From: Bacteroidota bacterium
GTDB taxonomy: Bacteria > Bacteroidota > Bacteroidia > B-17B0 > Aurantibacillaceae
Length of the DNA stretch: 64,000 nt
NCBI GenBank assembly: GCA_021156365.1
Contig: JAJNDK010000008.1
Span: 290,823 to 354,822 of the forward strand
Reading direction: 5' to 3'
Of this stretch, positions 25,667 through 34,527 are shown one piece after another. Both the position numbers and the translations under genes were made by a program. The stretch's first letter is position 1. Each line of letters begins with the position of its first letter. The notes below the pieces were generated by a model that was not told where the DNA came from, ran no database searches, and was given only the letters and a program-made list of their open reading frames with translations.

Positions 25667-26068
25667 ATGAAACGGCTCAAAAACATACTCATCCTGTCTT
25701 TCCTGTTCCTGTTTGCAACGGAGACATTTGGAGTATACAAATTCGTTCATTTCTGCGGAGAAGAAAAAACAGCCGAAAGTTTTTACATCGAAAAAAATGA
25801 TTGCTGCTGCGGCGATGACGAAGATGAATCCGATGATTGCTGTACCGATCAAACCGCGGTGATCCAGCTAAAAGAAGAAACCTCCCTCGTTTCAGCCGGC
25901 TTCCTCAAAACTCCTGACAATATTGCTACCGAGCTGTTTTACGATCCGACTGAAAAAACAGAATTTGCATCACAATCCTGGTTCAGTACCATTTCCAAAG
26001 TTGTGTATCAACACAGTCTTTATTCCAAACCACCGCTTCTTATCAAACACTGCATTTTTTTAATTTGA
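25667..26068 (+). CDS. HYC_CC_PP family secreted protein, metal module
   Basis: 133 aa with a signal peptide (MKRLKNILILSFLFLFATET). The family name describes its conserved features, all present: HFC at 28-30 (family H-[YF]-C), CCC at 46-48 and CC at 58-59 in a very acidic stretch (GDDEDESDD), and PP late in SKPPLL. The Cys/His/acidic composition suggests metal binding in the periplasm. Members usually sit upstream of HMA proteins and TonB receptors, as here. Function not established experimentally as far as I know. First gene of a three-gene unit. Confidence 0.82.
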   Translation: MKRLKNILILSFLFLFATETFGVYKFVHFCGEEKTAESFYIEKNDCCCGDDEDESDDCCTDQTAVIQLKEETSLVSAGFLKTPDNIATELFYDPTEKTEFASQSWFSTISKVVYQHSLYSKPPLLIKHCIFLI

Positions 26069-26127
26069 TCCGGCACATTGTTACCACTTTGTGTTCTTAT
26101 TTAGTATACCCGTAAATCAAATTAAAA

Positions 26128-26487
26128 ATGAAAAAATCAATCATCATATTCCTGCTGATAGCCTTCAGTCAGGCCCTCAGTGCCCAGCAAAAGCCGGCAA
26201 AAGAAGTTAAAACAGCCGAATTTAAAGTACAGGGCAATTGCGAACAATGCCGGAAACGCATTGAAAATGCAGCTTATATAAAAGGAGTAAAATCAACTTC
26301 CTGGGACGAAACCACCAAAATGCTGAAAGTTACCTATCGCACCGATAAGGTTACCGAAATGCAGATCCAGGAAGCTGTCGCCAAATCAGGCCACCAGACC
26401 GAAAAAGTGGCAGTGGACAAAGCCGCATACGCAGAGCTCCCTGACTGCTGCAAATACCAGGATAAAGACTGCACCAATAAGAAATAA
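26128..26487 (+). CDS. Secreted heavy-metal-associated (HMA) domain protein
   Basis: 119 aa. Signal peptide to about residue 19 (SQALSAQ). A ferredoxin-like HMA domain at about 30-95 has the metal-binding GNCEQC motif (Cys38, Cys41), as in copper chaperones such as CopZ and Atx1. The C-terminal tail has extra cysteines (DCCKYQDKDC). It lies 59 bases after the HYC_CC_PP gene and 19 bases before the TonB receptor gene. It probably binds Cu(I) or another soft metal in the periplasm and hands it to or from the receptor system. The metal is inferred, not shown. Confidence 0.88.
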   Translation: MKKSIIIFLLIAFSQALSAQQKPAKEVKTAEFKVQGNCEQCRKRIENAAYIKGVKSTSWDETTKMLKVTYRTDKVTEMQIQEAVAKSGHQTEKVAVDKAAYAELPDCCKYQDKDCTNKK

Positions 26488-26506
26488 GTAGCCAAACAAA
26501 AACGTG

Positions 26507-28750
26507 ATGAAACCAACACTCTTCATTACGCTTTTTTCTTTTATCTGCCTCGGGTTGTTTTCACAAAACCAGATCGAAGGCAAGGTATTTGAAATAACGG
26601 GCAAAGGCGATACCAGCGCTTTACCGGGCGTACTTATTAAATGGCTGCATACCGGCAAGGCAAATATTTCCGATGAAAAGGGATATTTCCGGCTTGCTGT
26701 TGACCCCTCCACCGACACATTGGTATATACAAATGTCGGTTATAAAAGCGATACGATACAGATCGACACCACACAGCGCTATATTGTTCTATACCTCTCG
26801 GAGATCAAAACCCTGCAGGAAGTACAGATCAAATACAAAACAACAGGCACTGAATTCTCGATGCTCAACCCGATAAAAGTGGAAACACTCGGGCAACGGG
26901 AGCTTATGAAGGCTGCCTGTTGCAACCTTTCCGAAAGTTTCGAGACCAATCCTTCTATCGACGTAAATTTCTCGGATGCAGTTACCGGTACCAAACAGAT
27001 CCAGATGCTGGGGCTTTCAGGTTCCTATGCACTGATCACCAAAGAGAACATGCCCTACCTGCGGGGACTCGCAAGTATTTATGGTCTGTCTTTTATTCCC
27101 GGAAGTTGGATCCAGTCGATCCAGCTGAGCAAAGGTGCAGGAACTGTTATCAATGGATATGAAAGCTTTACCGGGCAGATCAATACCGAGTTACAGAATC
27201 CGCGAAACAGTGAGCGTTTGTTTTTCAATGCCTATGTAAATGCAAATGCACGTAACGAATACAACCTGAATCTCTCGCACAAGCTCAATGATGTATGGAG
27301 TACAGGGCTCTTATTGCATGCAAGCTCCAATCCCCTGAAACAGGACATGAACCACGATGGTTTCCTCGACATCCCTACGGGCTCACAATTAAATGTAGCC
27401 AATAAATGGGCCTACGAAACAAAGAAAGGATTCGAAGGTCAGTTCGGAGCCAGTTATGTAACAGACAAACGCGAAGGCGGACAGGCCCGGCAATTCCTGC
27501 ATCATGCAGACACCCTGCCCATGTATACCATCGGTATCAATACAGAGCGCGTGGATGTATTTGCAAAGAATGGTTTTGTATTCAAGAAAAGACCTGCTAC
27601 CAGCATGGGATTGCAACTGAATTATTCTTCACACACACAGGATAATTTCTACGGCAATACAATTTACACAGGAACGCAGAATACAGCTTATGCAAATCTC
27701 ATTTTCGAAAGTTATATCGGCAACACCAATCACAAATACAAAACGGGACTGAGCTTCCTGAACGACAATGTAAAAGAGCGTTTCAAAGACCTTGACTACA
27801 AACGGAATGAGATCGTGCCGGGCGCATTTGTGGAATACACCTACAACTATCTCACAAAATTCAATCTCGTGGCAGGGCTTCGTGCCGATCAGCACAACTA
27901 CTACGGTTTGTTCTTTACTCCGCGTCTTCACATGCGTTACGAAATGAACAAGGGACAATCGGTACTGCGTGCTTCAGGAGGGCGCGCACTGAAAACAGCG
28001 AACATCTTCGCAGAGAATACCAACCTGATGGCCAGCTCCCGCGCTTTTGTGATCATGCCGGCAGATTTTGCCATGCCATACGGATTGGATCCCGAAACCG
28101 CATGGAACTACGGACTCAACTTCACACAGAAATTCAAAATAGATTTTCGTGAGGCTTACGTAACGATAGATGCTTACCGTACCGATTTTGAGAACCAGGT
28201 AGTGATCGATCTTGACGACAATACGCAGCAAGTCCTGTTCTACAATCTGAAAGGAGTTTCCTTTTCCAATACTGCACAGTTCGAGTTCGGCTGGGAAGCA
28301 TGGAAAAACCTGAACATAAAAGCAGCCTATCGTTTTGTGGACAACCGCACTTCTTTCACAAAAGGATTGTTGGAAAAAGCCCTGGTATCACAGCATCGTG
28401 CATTTATCTACGCCGGTTATGAAACCAAAGACGAGCACTGGATGTTCGATGCCACCCTGCAATGGTTCGGTTCCAAACGTTTGCCGACAACAGAAAGCAA
28501 TCCTCCCGGGTACAGACGTGCAGATCGCTCACCCGATTATTTCAACCTGAACGGGCAGATCACCTATGCTATTAAAAAGAAACAGGAGTGGAATTTTTAC
28601 ATAGGTGTAGAGAATGCATTAAACTTCAAACAACGTAGCCCGATCGTTTCGGCTTATTATCCTTTCGGTCCTTACTTCGATGCATCGATGATCTGGGGAT
28701 CAGTGTATGGCAGGATGTTATACGGAGGATTGAGGTTTAAAATTAAATAA
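26507..28750 (+). CDS. TonB-dependent receptor linked to metal proteins
   Basis: 747 aa from the ATG at 26507 (a GTG one codon earlier is not needed). Signal peptide MKPTLFITLFSFICLGLFS, a short carboxypeptidase-regulatory-like domain (about 23-105), plug (about 125-235) and barrel to the C-terminus GGLRFKIK. The start of the plug has the cysteine pair KAACCNLSESFE, characteristic of receptors found with HMA and HYC_CC_PP proteins, and QIQMLGLSGSYALITKE follows. It likely moves a copper- or other metal-containing ligand across the outer membrane. Followed by a hairpin terminator at 28756. Confidence 0.9.
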   Translation: MKPTLFITLFSFICLGLFSQNQIEGKVFEITGKGDTSALPGVLIKWLHTGKANISDEKGYFRLAVDPSTDTLVYTNVGYKSDTIQIDTTQRYIVLYLSEIKTLQEVQIKYKTTGTEFSMLNPIKVETLGQRELMKAACCNLSESFETNPSIDVNFSDAVTGTKQIQMLGLSGSYALITKENMPYLRGLASIYGLSFIPGSWIQSIQLSKGAGTVINGYESFTGQINTELQNPRNSERLFFNAYVNANARNEYNLNLSHKLNDVWSTGLLLHASSNPLKQDMNHDGFLDIPTGSQLNVANKWAYETKKGFEGQFGASYVTDKREGGQARQFLHHADTLPMYTIGINTERVDVFAKNGFVFKKRPATSMGLQLNYSSHTQDNFYGNTIYTGTQNTAYANLIFESYIGNTNHKYKTGLSFLNDNVKERFKDLDYKRNEIVPGAFVEYTYNYLTKFNLVAGLRADQHNYYGLFFTPRLHMRYEMNKGQSVLRASGGRALKTANIFAENTNLMASSRAFVIMPADFAMPYGLDPETAWNYGLNFTQKFKIDFREAYVTIDAYRTDFENQVVIDLDDNTQQVLFYNLKGVSFSNTAQFEFGWEAWKNLNIKAAYRFVDNRTSFTKGLLEKALVSQHRAFIYAGYETKDEHWMFDATLQWFGSKRLPTTESNPPGYRRADRSPDYFNLNGQITYAIKKKQEWNFYIGVENALNFKQRSPIVSAYYPFGPYFDASMIWGSVYGRMLYGGLRFKIK

Positions 28751-28755
28751 CGATG

Positions 28756-28790
28756 GTCCGGGAAGATCAAAGAACCTTCCCGGACTAATT
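28756..28790 (+). terminator. Hairpin terminator after the metal module
   Basis: A perfect 10-bp stem GTCCGGGAAG / CTTCCCGGAC with a 10-base loop; the tail is AT-rich (TAATTATTTA) rather than a pure T run. Confidence 0.6.
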
Positions 28791-28858
28791 ATTTATACCG
28801 TTCACCGACTCTGGCCTGCCTTTCCCCTATTTTTCCCTGTAGTCCTCCTTTGCTTCTG

Positions 28859-28866
28859 TATCTTTG
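28859..28866 (+). promoter_or_regulatory. -7 promoter element for a small ORF
   Basis: TATCTTTG, exact TAnnTTTG match, 19 bases before the ATG at 28885. Confidence 0.5.
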
Positions 28867-28884
28867 TTACATCAAAACAAGACC

Positions 28885-29022
28885 ATGAAACTCATTAAAT
28901 ACCTGCCTCCTTCCATTGCCCTGTTTATCTTCAGTCTTTTTCTTTCCCGCAGCAAGGCTAAACAGGCACCGAAAAAAAACACCAGGTGTTTGGCATTGAT
29001 CCCCGCCCGTATCTGTAAGTAA
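28885..29022 (+). CDS. Small hydrophobic-then-basic peptide, unknown
   Basis: 45 codons. The first 22 residues (MKLIKYLPPSIALFIFSLFL) look like a signal peptide or single membrane helix, followed by SRSKAKQAPKKNTR and a short tail with two Cys. The perfect -7 box at 28859-28866 at the usual distance is the main support. It could be a small membrane peptide, or the broken start of a longer gene whose remainder was lost to the repeat at 29080. No family recognised. Confidence 0.4.
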   Translation: MKLIKYLPPSIALFIFSLFLSRSKAKQAPKKNTRCLALIPARICK

Positions 29023-29079
29023 TCTCTTTAAAGACATACTACTTAAATGTAGACGATGAATCCGGAAGCTTAAAGCTCG

Positions 29080-29179
29080 CCACAGATTCACGCCGATTCT
29101 GCAGATATAATGCATAAATCATGCATCCTGATATAACGACAATTAAAAAATCCGCGTGATCTGCGCAAATCTGCGGCAA
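29080..29179. repeat. Intergenic element with CGCAGATT-type inverted ends, copy A
   Basis: Left arm CACAGATTCACGCCGATTCT; right arm TCCGCGTGATCTGCGCAAAT followed by CTGCGG. The two arms are imperfect inverted repeats around an AT-rich core. A related element lies at 61627-61772. Units of the form CGCAGATTnnCGCAGATT are common intergenic repeats in Bacteroidota. It fills the space before the antiporter stop. Confidence 0.55.
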
Positions 29180-29183
29180 AGAC

Positions 29184-31460
29184 TCAGGGCTTAATGATCA
29201 GTATCGAAGGTGAGTTGGAAAGCCATACACTCTGTGTTTCCACTGCTTTTTTCCAGCTCTCCATGCTGATGATCATAAGGTCCTGCTGCTGAAGAAAATC
29301 CCTGTCAATTTTATTCTCATTGAAGAGCGCGATGTGATTAGGCGCCGTCTGCTCAATGGAACGGATCGTTTCCTTTAGTTCCGGATTTTGTTTGATCACT
29401 CCGCCTGCATCTAATATAATGATCTGTGCATCATTGTTCTGGATCAGCTTTTGGGCATAGATCAGCAGGAAGCTATCACTTATAGAAAATACCGGGATGA
29501 ATACACGCTCTACTTTTTCGAGCTCCTTGTCTACAAAGATTCCAACAGGCACTTTGGCCGACTTGATGATCTGCCGGGTGCGCTCATCGAACAGCGCTTC
29601 CTCGAATAGTTTTTCTTTACCAGTGATCGTTCCGTAGAGTCGCTCCGGAGTAATGATACGGGTAGTAAATCCAAGTACCCTTCCTAACAGAGTACCCTCA
29701 AACACCGAATTACCAAGGCCTACAAGCAGCATATCAAAATTACCGGTGTTGGCTGTTTCCGTGATCTCTTTTTCAATATCCTGCGAAGGCTTGAACAGGG
29801 TAACAAGCGGAAGTTCCAGTTTTTTTGCTTCTGTTTTCACCGGAAGGAAATTCTCCCGTTCGTATTCATTCCGGTTGAACTGGTTGATTTCGTTACTTGG
29901 TGAAAGATGCATTGCCGTAACACTCGATTTGTTCATCGATTTTTTGATCAAGCTGTTGGCAAGACGAAGCATGGATTTCCCTTTCTTAGGATTGGCAAAA
30001 GAGATCAGGATCTTGTACTTCCCGGCATTCCCGACCTCTTCCGGAACAATTGGTGCCTTTTTTTCTTTGAACAGCTTATTGATCAGTGTCAATGCCGGCC
30101 CGGTCATGAATGTAGTGACGAGCGCCATGATCACCATCATGGTAAAAACCTGCGGGCTCAGTACACCAAGGTCGTACCCGATATTCAACACTACCAGCTC
30201 CATCAAGCCGCGTGTGTTCATTAGTGCACCGATAACAAGACTGTCTTTCCAGTTCTGCCCTACAAATTTTGCAGAGAGTGTACTGCCAAAGAATTTGCCC
30301 GTAACCGCCACCGCAATGATCAGGAAACAGATCTCCCAGAGATACGGCTCATTCAGTAAGCCTACCTGCGTTCGCAAACCTGTGAACACAAAGAACAAAG
30401 GAAGCAGAAGCACCAGTGAAATATCTTCTACCTTTTCGATGAAGATGCTCCGGAAACTTACATTGCTTGGCATGATCACGCCTGCCATAAATGCACCGAA
30501 CAAAGCATGGATCCCGATCAGCTCAGCCGTATACGCTGAAACAAGCAGGGTTACAAAAAACACGGCTACGACCGGTTTGCTAAGGCTTTCACGATTGGAA
30601 TAAATATCGCCGATCCGTTTTAAGAAAGGTCGCACTACCTGCCACATAACAAACACATACATTACTGCCAATACGATCGTATAAACGGAGCTCCCCACCG
30701 ATCCTGCTTTCACGATGGCGATCACCGCTGCGAGGATACACCAGGCTGTGATGTCATCAGCCGCAGCACAGGTGATCACAATATTTCCCACTTTTGTCTT
30801 CGAAAGACCGCGCTCCTGCACGATCCTGGCGAGCACCGGGAAGGCCGTAATGCTCATTGCAATTCCCATGAACAAAGCAAAAGATAAGAAACCGATCCCC
30901 TGCGGTGCAAATTGTTCGTAGGTGAAATAAGCAAGACCGATCCCTAATGTAAACGGAAAAACGATACTGGCATGACTGATCACAACCGCCTCATGCGCCT
31001 GGTTCCGCAATACTTTCAGATCGAGCTCCATCCCAACGATGAACATAAAAAGGATAAGTCCGATCTGACTGAGGAACTGCAGATTGCCGAGCGATTCCTT
31101 CGGGAATAAAAAGCCTGAAAATTCAGGAAAGTACATTCCTATGAGAGAAGGTCCCAGCACAATACCTGCCACGATCTCTCCGATCACACTTGGCTGCCCG
31201 ATCTTCTTGAACAGGAAACCGCAGAGCCTTGCCGTAACAATGATCGTTATGATCTGCAGCAGAAGGATCGCAAGCGGATGTTTCAGATTGTGTGCATAGG
31301 TTTCTTTGAAATGATCCCAGGTAGAGCCTGTGAACTTCGGAGTGTTATTGATCGCTTTTCCTGTTTCGAGAGAACCACCGTTTCGTACGATCAGGTATAC
31401 CAGAACAGAAAACCCGCCGATCAATAAAATATAGAAAAAAAGGGGTTTCAGTTTTTTCAT
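29184..31460 (-). CDS. CPA2-type cation:proton antiporter with C-terminal universal-stress-like domain
   Basis: 758 aa from the ATG at 31460; an upstream in-frame start at 31544 precedes the promoter at 31479 and is rejected. TM0 is at about 8-25. A Na/H exchanger domain of about 12 helices follows (70-480), with the CPA2 landmarks GEIVAGIVLGPSL, the paired acids in CAAADDITAW and GALMNTRGLMELVVLNIG. Residues about 500-758 are soluble and resemble tandem USP domains (ILISFANPKKGKSMLRLANS, MLLVGLGNSV), which in other antiporters bind nucleotide. Role: exchange of Na+ or K+ for H+ at the inner membrane. Transcribed alone. Confidence 0.9.
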   Translation of the reverse strand: MKKLKPLFFYILLIGGFSVLVYLIVRNGGSLETGKAINNTPKFTGSTWDHFKETYAHNLKHPLAILLLQIITIIVTARLCGFLFKKIGQPSVIGEIVAGIVLGPSLIGMYFPEFSGFLFPKESLGNLQFLSQIGLILFMFIVGMELDLKVLRNQAHEAVVISHASIVFPFTLGIGLAYFTYEQFAPQGIGFLSFALFMGIAMSITAFPVLARIVQERGLSKTKVGNIVITCAAADDITAWCILAAVIAIVKAGSVGSSVYTIVLAVMYVFVMWQVVRPFLKRIGDIYSNRESLSKPVVAVFFVTLLVSAYTAELIGIHALFGAFMAGVIMPSNVSFRSIFIEKVEDISLVLLLPLFFVFTGLRTQVGLLNEPYLWEICFLIIAVAVTGKFFGSTLSAKFVGQNWKDSLVIGALMNTRGLMELVVLNIGYDLGVLSPQVFTMMVIMALVTTFMTGPALTLINKLFKEKKAPIVPEEVGNAGKYKILISFANPKKGKSMLRLANSLIKKSMNKSSVTAMHLSPSNEINQFNRNEYERENFLPVKTEAKKLELPLVTLFKPSQDIEKEITETANTGNFDMLLVGLGNSVFEGTLLGRVLGFTTRIITPERLYGTITGKEKLFEEALFDERTRQIIKSAKVPVGIFVDKELEKVERVFIPVFSISDSFLLIYAQKLIQNNDAQIIILDAGGVIKQNPELKETIRSIEQTAPNHIALFNENKIDRDFLQQQDLMIISMESWKKAVETQSVWLSNSPSILIIKP

Positions 31461-31478
31461 AAAAGGCTGATTTTTGCA

Positions 31479-31486
31479 CAAAAATA
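31479..31486 (-). promoter_or_regulatory. -7 promoter element for the antiporter gene
   Basis: TATTTTTG on the minus strand, 18 bases upstream of the ATG at 31460. It decides between the two possible starts. Confidence 0.6.
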
Positions 31487-31567
31487 CGATCCTTTTATGC
31501 GCAGATCGCACATCAAATGCCGTAAACAGGGGAATTTGTAACAAAACAGGAAAATTTTGTAATGAAA

Positions 31568-32281
31568 TTAACGGCTCGCTTTTGCAAGGAATTCGTTGCG
31601 GTAATTTTCGCCAAGGGAGAGCTTTTTTTCGCCATTTGTTGCCAGTGAAACCATTATTTCATCGTGCACAAAAAAGCGCACTGCCTGCAGGGAAATAATT
31701 TCCTTTTTATTGACACGGCAAAACTGCTTGGCAGGAAGCTGCTGCAGCAAAAAATCAAAAGAAACATTCTTTACCAGGATCTTTTGGCCTTCCTGCATAA
31801 AAAATTCCTTGTCTCTTTTATCTGTATCGGAAGTAGTAATATAAAGTACCTGGTCGAAAAACACCAGTGCCCTGCCCTTGCTGGTATTTAGCTGTATGAA
31901 CTGTTTTTCTTCCTCCGGTTTACTGAGTGCCTGGGTGGCTTTATTAATGGCCTTTTCCAGCCGTTCACGGGTGATAGGTTTACGAATATAGTCGATCGCC
32001 TCGAGATCAAAGGCTTCTGCCGCATATTCTTTATAGGCAGTAGTAAAGATCACCGGCTTTCCTTTCAATTGTCGGGCTACTTCCAGGCCGCTCATACCTG
32101 GCATTTCGATATCGAGGATACAAAAATCGAAGTCGAGCGTTCCCGCATCCGCTACGAATTTTGCAGGATCGTTGAAGGACTTTACCACTTCCAGGTTCGA
32201 AAACTGCTCACACAACATGCGCAGGTACGTAAGCCCCGGTAGCTCATCATCCAATAGCAAGCATTTTAGCTTTGTGTTCAA
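31568..32281 (-). CDS. LytTR-family response regulator
   Basis: 237 aa. The receiver domain has LLLDDE (Asp11, Asp12), phospho-acceptor Asp57 in CILDIEMPGMSG and Lys in YIRKPI. A LytTR DNA-binding domain spans about 125-230 (QLNTSKGRALVFFDQVLYI, CRVNKKEIISLQAV). Such regulators bind direct repeats upstream of target genes as dimers. Its start lies 35 bases inside the histidine kinase gene, so the two are translationally coupled and form a matched pair. Targets are not visible. Confidence 0.92.
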   Translation of the reverse strand: MNTKLKCLLLDDELPGLTYLRMLCEQFSNLEVVKSFNDPAKFVADAGTLDFDFCILDIEMPGMSGLEVARQLKGKPVIFTTAYKEYAAEAFDLEAIDYIRKPITRERLEKAINKATQALSKPEEEKQFIQLNTSKGRALVFFDQVLYITTSDTDKRDKEFFMQEGQKILVKNVSFDFLLQQLPAKQFCRVNKKEIISLQAVRFFVHDEIMVSLATNGEKKLSLGENYRNEFLAKASR

Positions 32282-32996
32282 GCAGATCGATTTTTAAATG
32301 TGCAATATAAATATCCTTCTCTACAAACTGGTCGAAGGTATAATTCTCTTTGTAAATAATATCAAGACGCTTTTTGAAATTTTCCTTTCCAAAGCCGCCC
32401 TTTTCTTTTTTGAAAGCCGGTTTCTGGCTGATCTTATTGGAAACCGTAAGAAAGAATTTATTGTCTTTAAACTCAAACACCACGGAAATAAACGATTCCG
32501 GGCTTTGCAGGTCAGCGTGTTTGAATGCATTCTCGATCAGGTCTACCGTGATCAATGGAGCGATCAGCTTTTGTTCATACAGCGGCTCATTGGGCTCCAC
32601 TTTATTCTTGATCCGGAGATCGAACAGCGGACTGATCTTTAAACGATTGATCTCGATCAGGTTCAGTGCAAACTCTGTTTCTTCTTTTAAGGAAACCAAA
32701 CCCTGGTCTGTTTCATACAGAATGTAATCCAGTACATTGGCAAGTTTATCTAAGGAGTAATAAGTTTGGTAAGCGTGGGATTGTATCGAGTTCAGTACAT
32801 TTTTGAACAGGTGTGGATTCAGCTTGTATTTTATACTTTCGAGCTCCAGACCATGCACTTTCATTTCCAGTTCTTTGTACTTGTTTTCAAAGACCGTTTT
32901 TTTATCCTTCTCCCGCAAATACTTCACTGCCATCAACACAGCAAAAGCTGCAAGAAGAATAAAAAGTAAAATAATGATGAGAATCTGGCTGTTCAT
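32247..32996 (-). CDS. LytS/YehU-type sensor histidine kinase, short form
   Basis: 249 aa. One N-terminal membrane helix (4-24), a coiled-coil segment (28-55), then a PF06580 kinase domain. The H box reads KLNPHLFKNVLNSI; the family norm is LNPHFLFNxLNxI, so the central Phe-Leu-Phe-Asn is altered to Leu-Phe-Lys-Asn while the His is kept. The N box is TVDLIENAFKHA. The nucleotide lid is short (GGFGKENFKKRLDIIY). With a single helix and no extracytoplasmic domain it must sense inside the membrane or cytoplasm. Upstream, TAAATTTA is a near-consensus -7 box. Partner of the overlapping LytTR regulator. Confidence 0.88.
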   Translation of the reverse strand: MNSQILIIILLFILLAAFAVLMAVKYLREKDKKTVFENKYKELEMKVHGLELESIKYKLNPHLFKNVLNSIQSHAYQTYYSLDKLANVLDYILYETDQGLVSLKEETEFALNLIEINRLKISPLFDLRIKNKVEPNEPLYEQKLIAPLITVDLIENAFKHADLQSPESFISVVFEFKDNKFFLTVSNKISQKPAFKKEKGGFGKENFKKRLDIIYKENYTFDQFVEKDIYIAHLKIDLLEHKAKMLAIG

Positions 32997-33056
32997 GAAA
33001 GATCGTGAACTGTAAATTTACGAATTATCCGCTTAAGCATCTATCAGCCTTACGAA

Positions 33057-33518
33057 TTAACCTTCGCAGATCATTTTTTCTATTTTTCTCGCTTCTATCT
33101 CCAGTGCCCCGAAAGGATAACCATGCGAAAGGCATTCAAGAATGTACCGCTCGAGGAAGACATCAATACCTCCCAGTCTTTCATACTGCATAGTATGAGC
33201 TAATTCATGCACAAGTATCCGTCGGTTATTCCAAAATTCAGCTTTGATATAAATCCCATGCCGGAGACAAAGTCCGGAAACGTTATCACCCAAAAGTCCG
33301 ATATCCCTTAGCTTGGTTCTCAGTGCCGGAACTTCCGGCAAAGGGATTTGATCTGTTTTCAAAAGCCTTATTTTTAAAGGATCCTTCACTCCTGCGAGGT
33401 AAGCATCGATCTGTTGGTCGGCATTCAATTCAATCCCTTTCGCCAGAATAATGGATTCCTGTTCTTCCACCCATTGACTGGCTAAAGGCAATAATATACT
33501 AATATCCGCTTTCGTCAT
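33057..33518 (-). CDS. Putative HExxH metallopeptidase-like protein
   Basis: 153 aa from the ATG at 33518. A longer frame to 33590 runs through a terminator and the neighbouring gene, and is rejected. The HELAH motif followed by TMQYERLGG (near residues 103-116) is the zinc site of gluzincin-like peptidases, and ECLSHGYPFGALEIEA is a conserved following helix with a candidate third ligand Glu. No signal peptide, so cytoplasmic. The N-terminal 80 residues are helical. The substrate is unknown; proteins of this kind are common in bacteria as short stand-alone predicted peptidases. Confidence 0.7.
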   Translation of the reverse strand: MTKADISILLPLASQWVEEQESIILAKGIELNADQQIDAYLAGVKDPLKIRLLKTDQIPLPEVPALRTKLRDIGLLGDNVSGLCLRHGIYIKAEFWNNRRILVHELAHTMQYERLGGIDVFLERYILECLSHGYPFGALEIEARKIEKMICEG

Positions 33519-33533
33519 GAGGCGTAAACATAC

Positions 33534-33560
33534 AAAAAAGGCTGCTCTTTCGAACAGCCT
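33534..33560 (-). terminator. Rho-independent terminator for the Gly/Tyr-rich protein gene
   Basis: Read on the minus strand: AGGCTG, 10-base loop, CAGCCT, then TTTTTG. It lies 20 bases beyond the stop at 33580. Confidence 0.75.
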
Positions 33561-33579
33561 CTCTTGCTTTGTTTGTTGT

Positions 33580-34374
33580 TTACTGAACATCCAGGTCGGA
33601 TAGCTTAAGACCTTTCATTTCATCCTTCGTGAAATTCTTCTTCTGGATCTGCTTATCCAGCTCGTCGTTGGAAGGAGTTTTAACGTTCGGATCTGTGGCC
33701 GCCTGTTTTTGACCGGGTTGTGCGCCACCGTTACCGTTCTTTTTATAATAGTCGTCGTTGTAATAACCACCGCCGCCACCATTATAATTTCCACCATACA
33801 TATCATCGTCCCAGCCATCATAACCTGGATTCGGGATCATGCTGTAATTAAAATTGATCGACTGCCAGGCCAGGTAACCCGCTCTCCGCGAATGATACAG
33901 GGAACCCATAAAATCACCACAATTGTACAGGTATTTTGCAAAACGCTGATGCTGCACTGCATCGGAAAGAACCGGGTTATACATTCCATTCCAATTGGCT
34001 TGCTGTATGGCATTGTATATTACATAGGCTGTATTACGAATGGTTTTGCGGGCCGCTTTACGATAGGAGTAATTATTTCCACCACCGTAATAATAATTGT
34101 TGTAACCCGGGTTGTTGTAATAACCGCCACCATAATATCCGTAGTTTGGAGGAGGTGGAGGCCCGTAATGAGGTCCGCCATTTCCACCGCCGATCGTGAT
34201 CCACCATTTCTCATTCGCATTGCCGTTTTTAGGTTGCTGAGGATTGTTCGGGCCTTTCCCGTGATCCAATTGTTTGGGTTGGGTAGGCTGTGAAAGAACT
34301 TTTTGGGCTGATGCCGTATATACGGCTATACCTGCAAGCGCCCAGAACATTGCGAGGCGGATCTTTGTTTTCAT
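33580..34374 (-). CDS. Secreted Gly/Tyr/Asn-rich protein, unknown
   Basis: 264 aa from the ATG at 34374. The frame runs upstream to 34446, but that start lacks a signal peptide. MKTKIRLAMFWALAGIAVYT to ASAQ is a clear signal sequence. A low-complexity stretch (YGYYGGGYYNNPGYNNYYYG) follows, then a folded helical centre (RKAARKTIRNTAYVIYNAIQ to GSLYHSRRAGYLAW), a second Gly/Tyr run and a charged C-terminus (KNFTKDEMKGLKLSDLDVQ). Such compositions occur in extracellular matrix or cell-surface proteins. No named family recognised. Confidence 0.72.
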   Translation of the reverse strand: MKTKIRLAMFWALAGIAVYTASAQKVLSQPTQPKQLDHGKGPNNPQQPKNGNANEKWWITIGGGNGGPHYGPPPPPNYGYYGGGYYNNPGYNNYYYGGGNNYSYRKAARKTIRNTAYVIYNAIQQANWNGMYNPVLSDAVQHQRFAKYLYNCGDFMGSLYHSRRAGYLAWQSINFNYSMIPNPGYDGWDDDMYGGNYNGGGGGYYNDDYYKKNGNGGAQPGQKQAATDPNVKTPSNDELDKQIQKKNFTKDEMKGLKLSDLDVQ

Positions 34375-34527
34375 ATATTTTTTGTTACACCTTTCGGCTG
34401 CCCTACAATTACCAATAGCAATGCCAAAGTACCGGTGTGAAGCCACCGTTTGGTAAGTGGTCGGTTTTAACGATTAAGTGGTTTACTAAACCGATTATTG
34501 CTAATTTTACAGCTTTAGACCGGACAC

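Noticed and set aside
29653..30603. 316-codon plus-strand frame
   Set aside because: It is antisense to the well-supported antiporter membrane domain and has no promoter or recognisable protein features.
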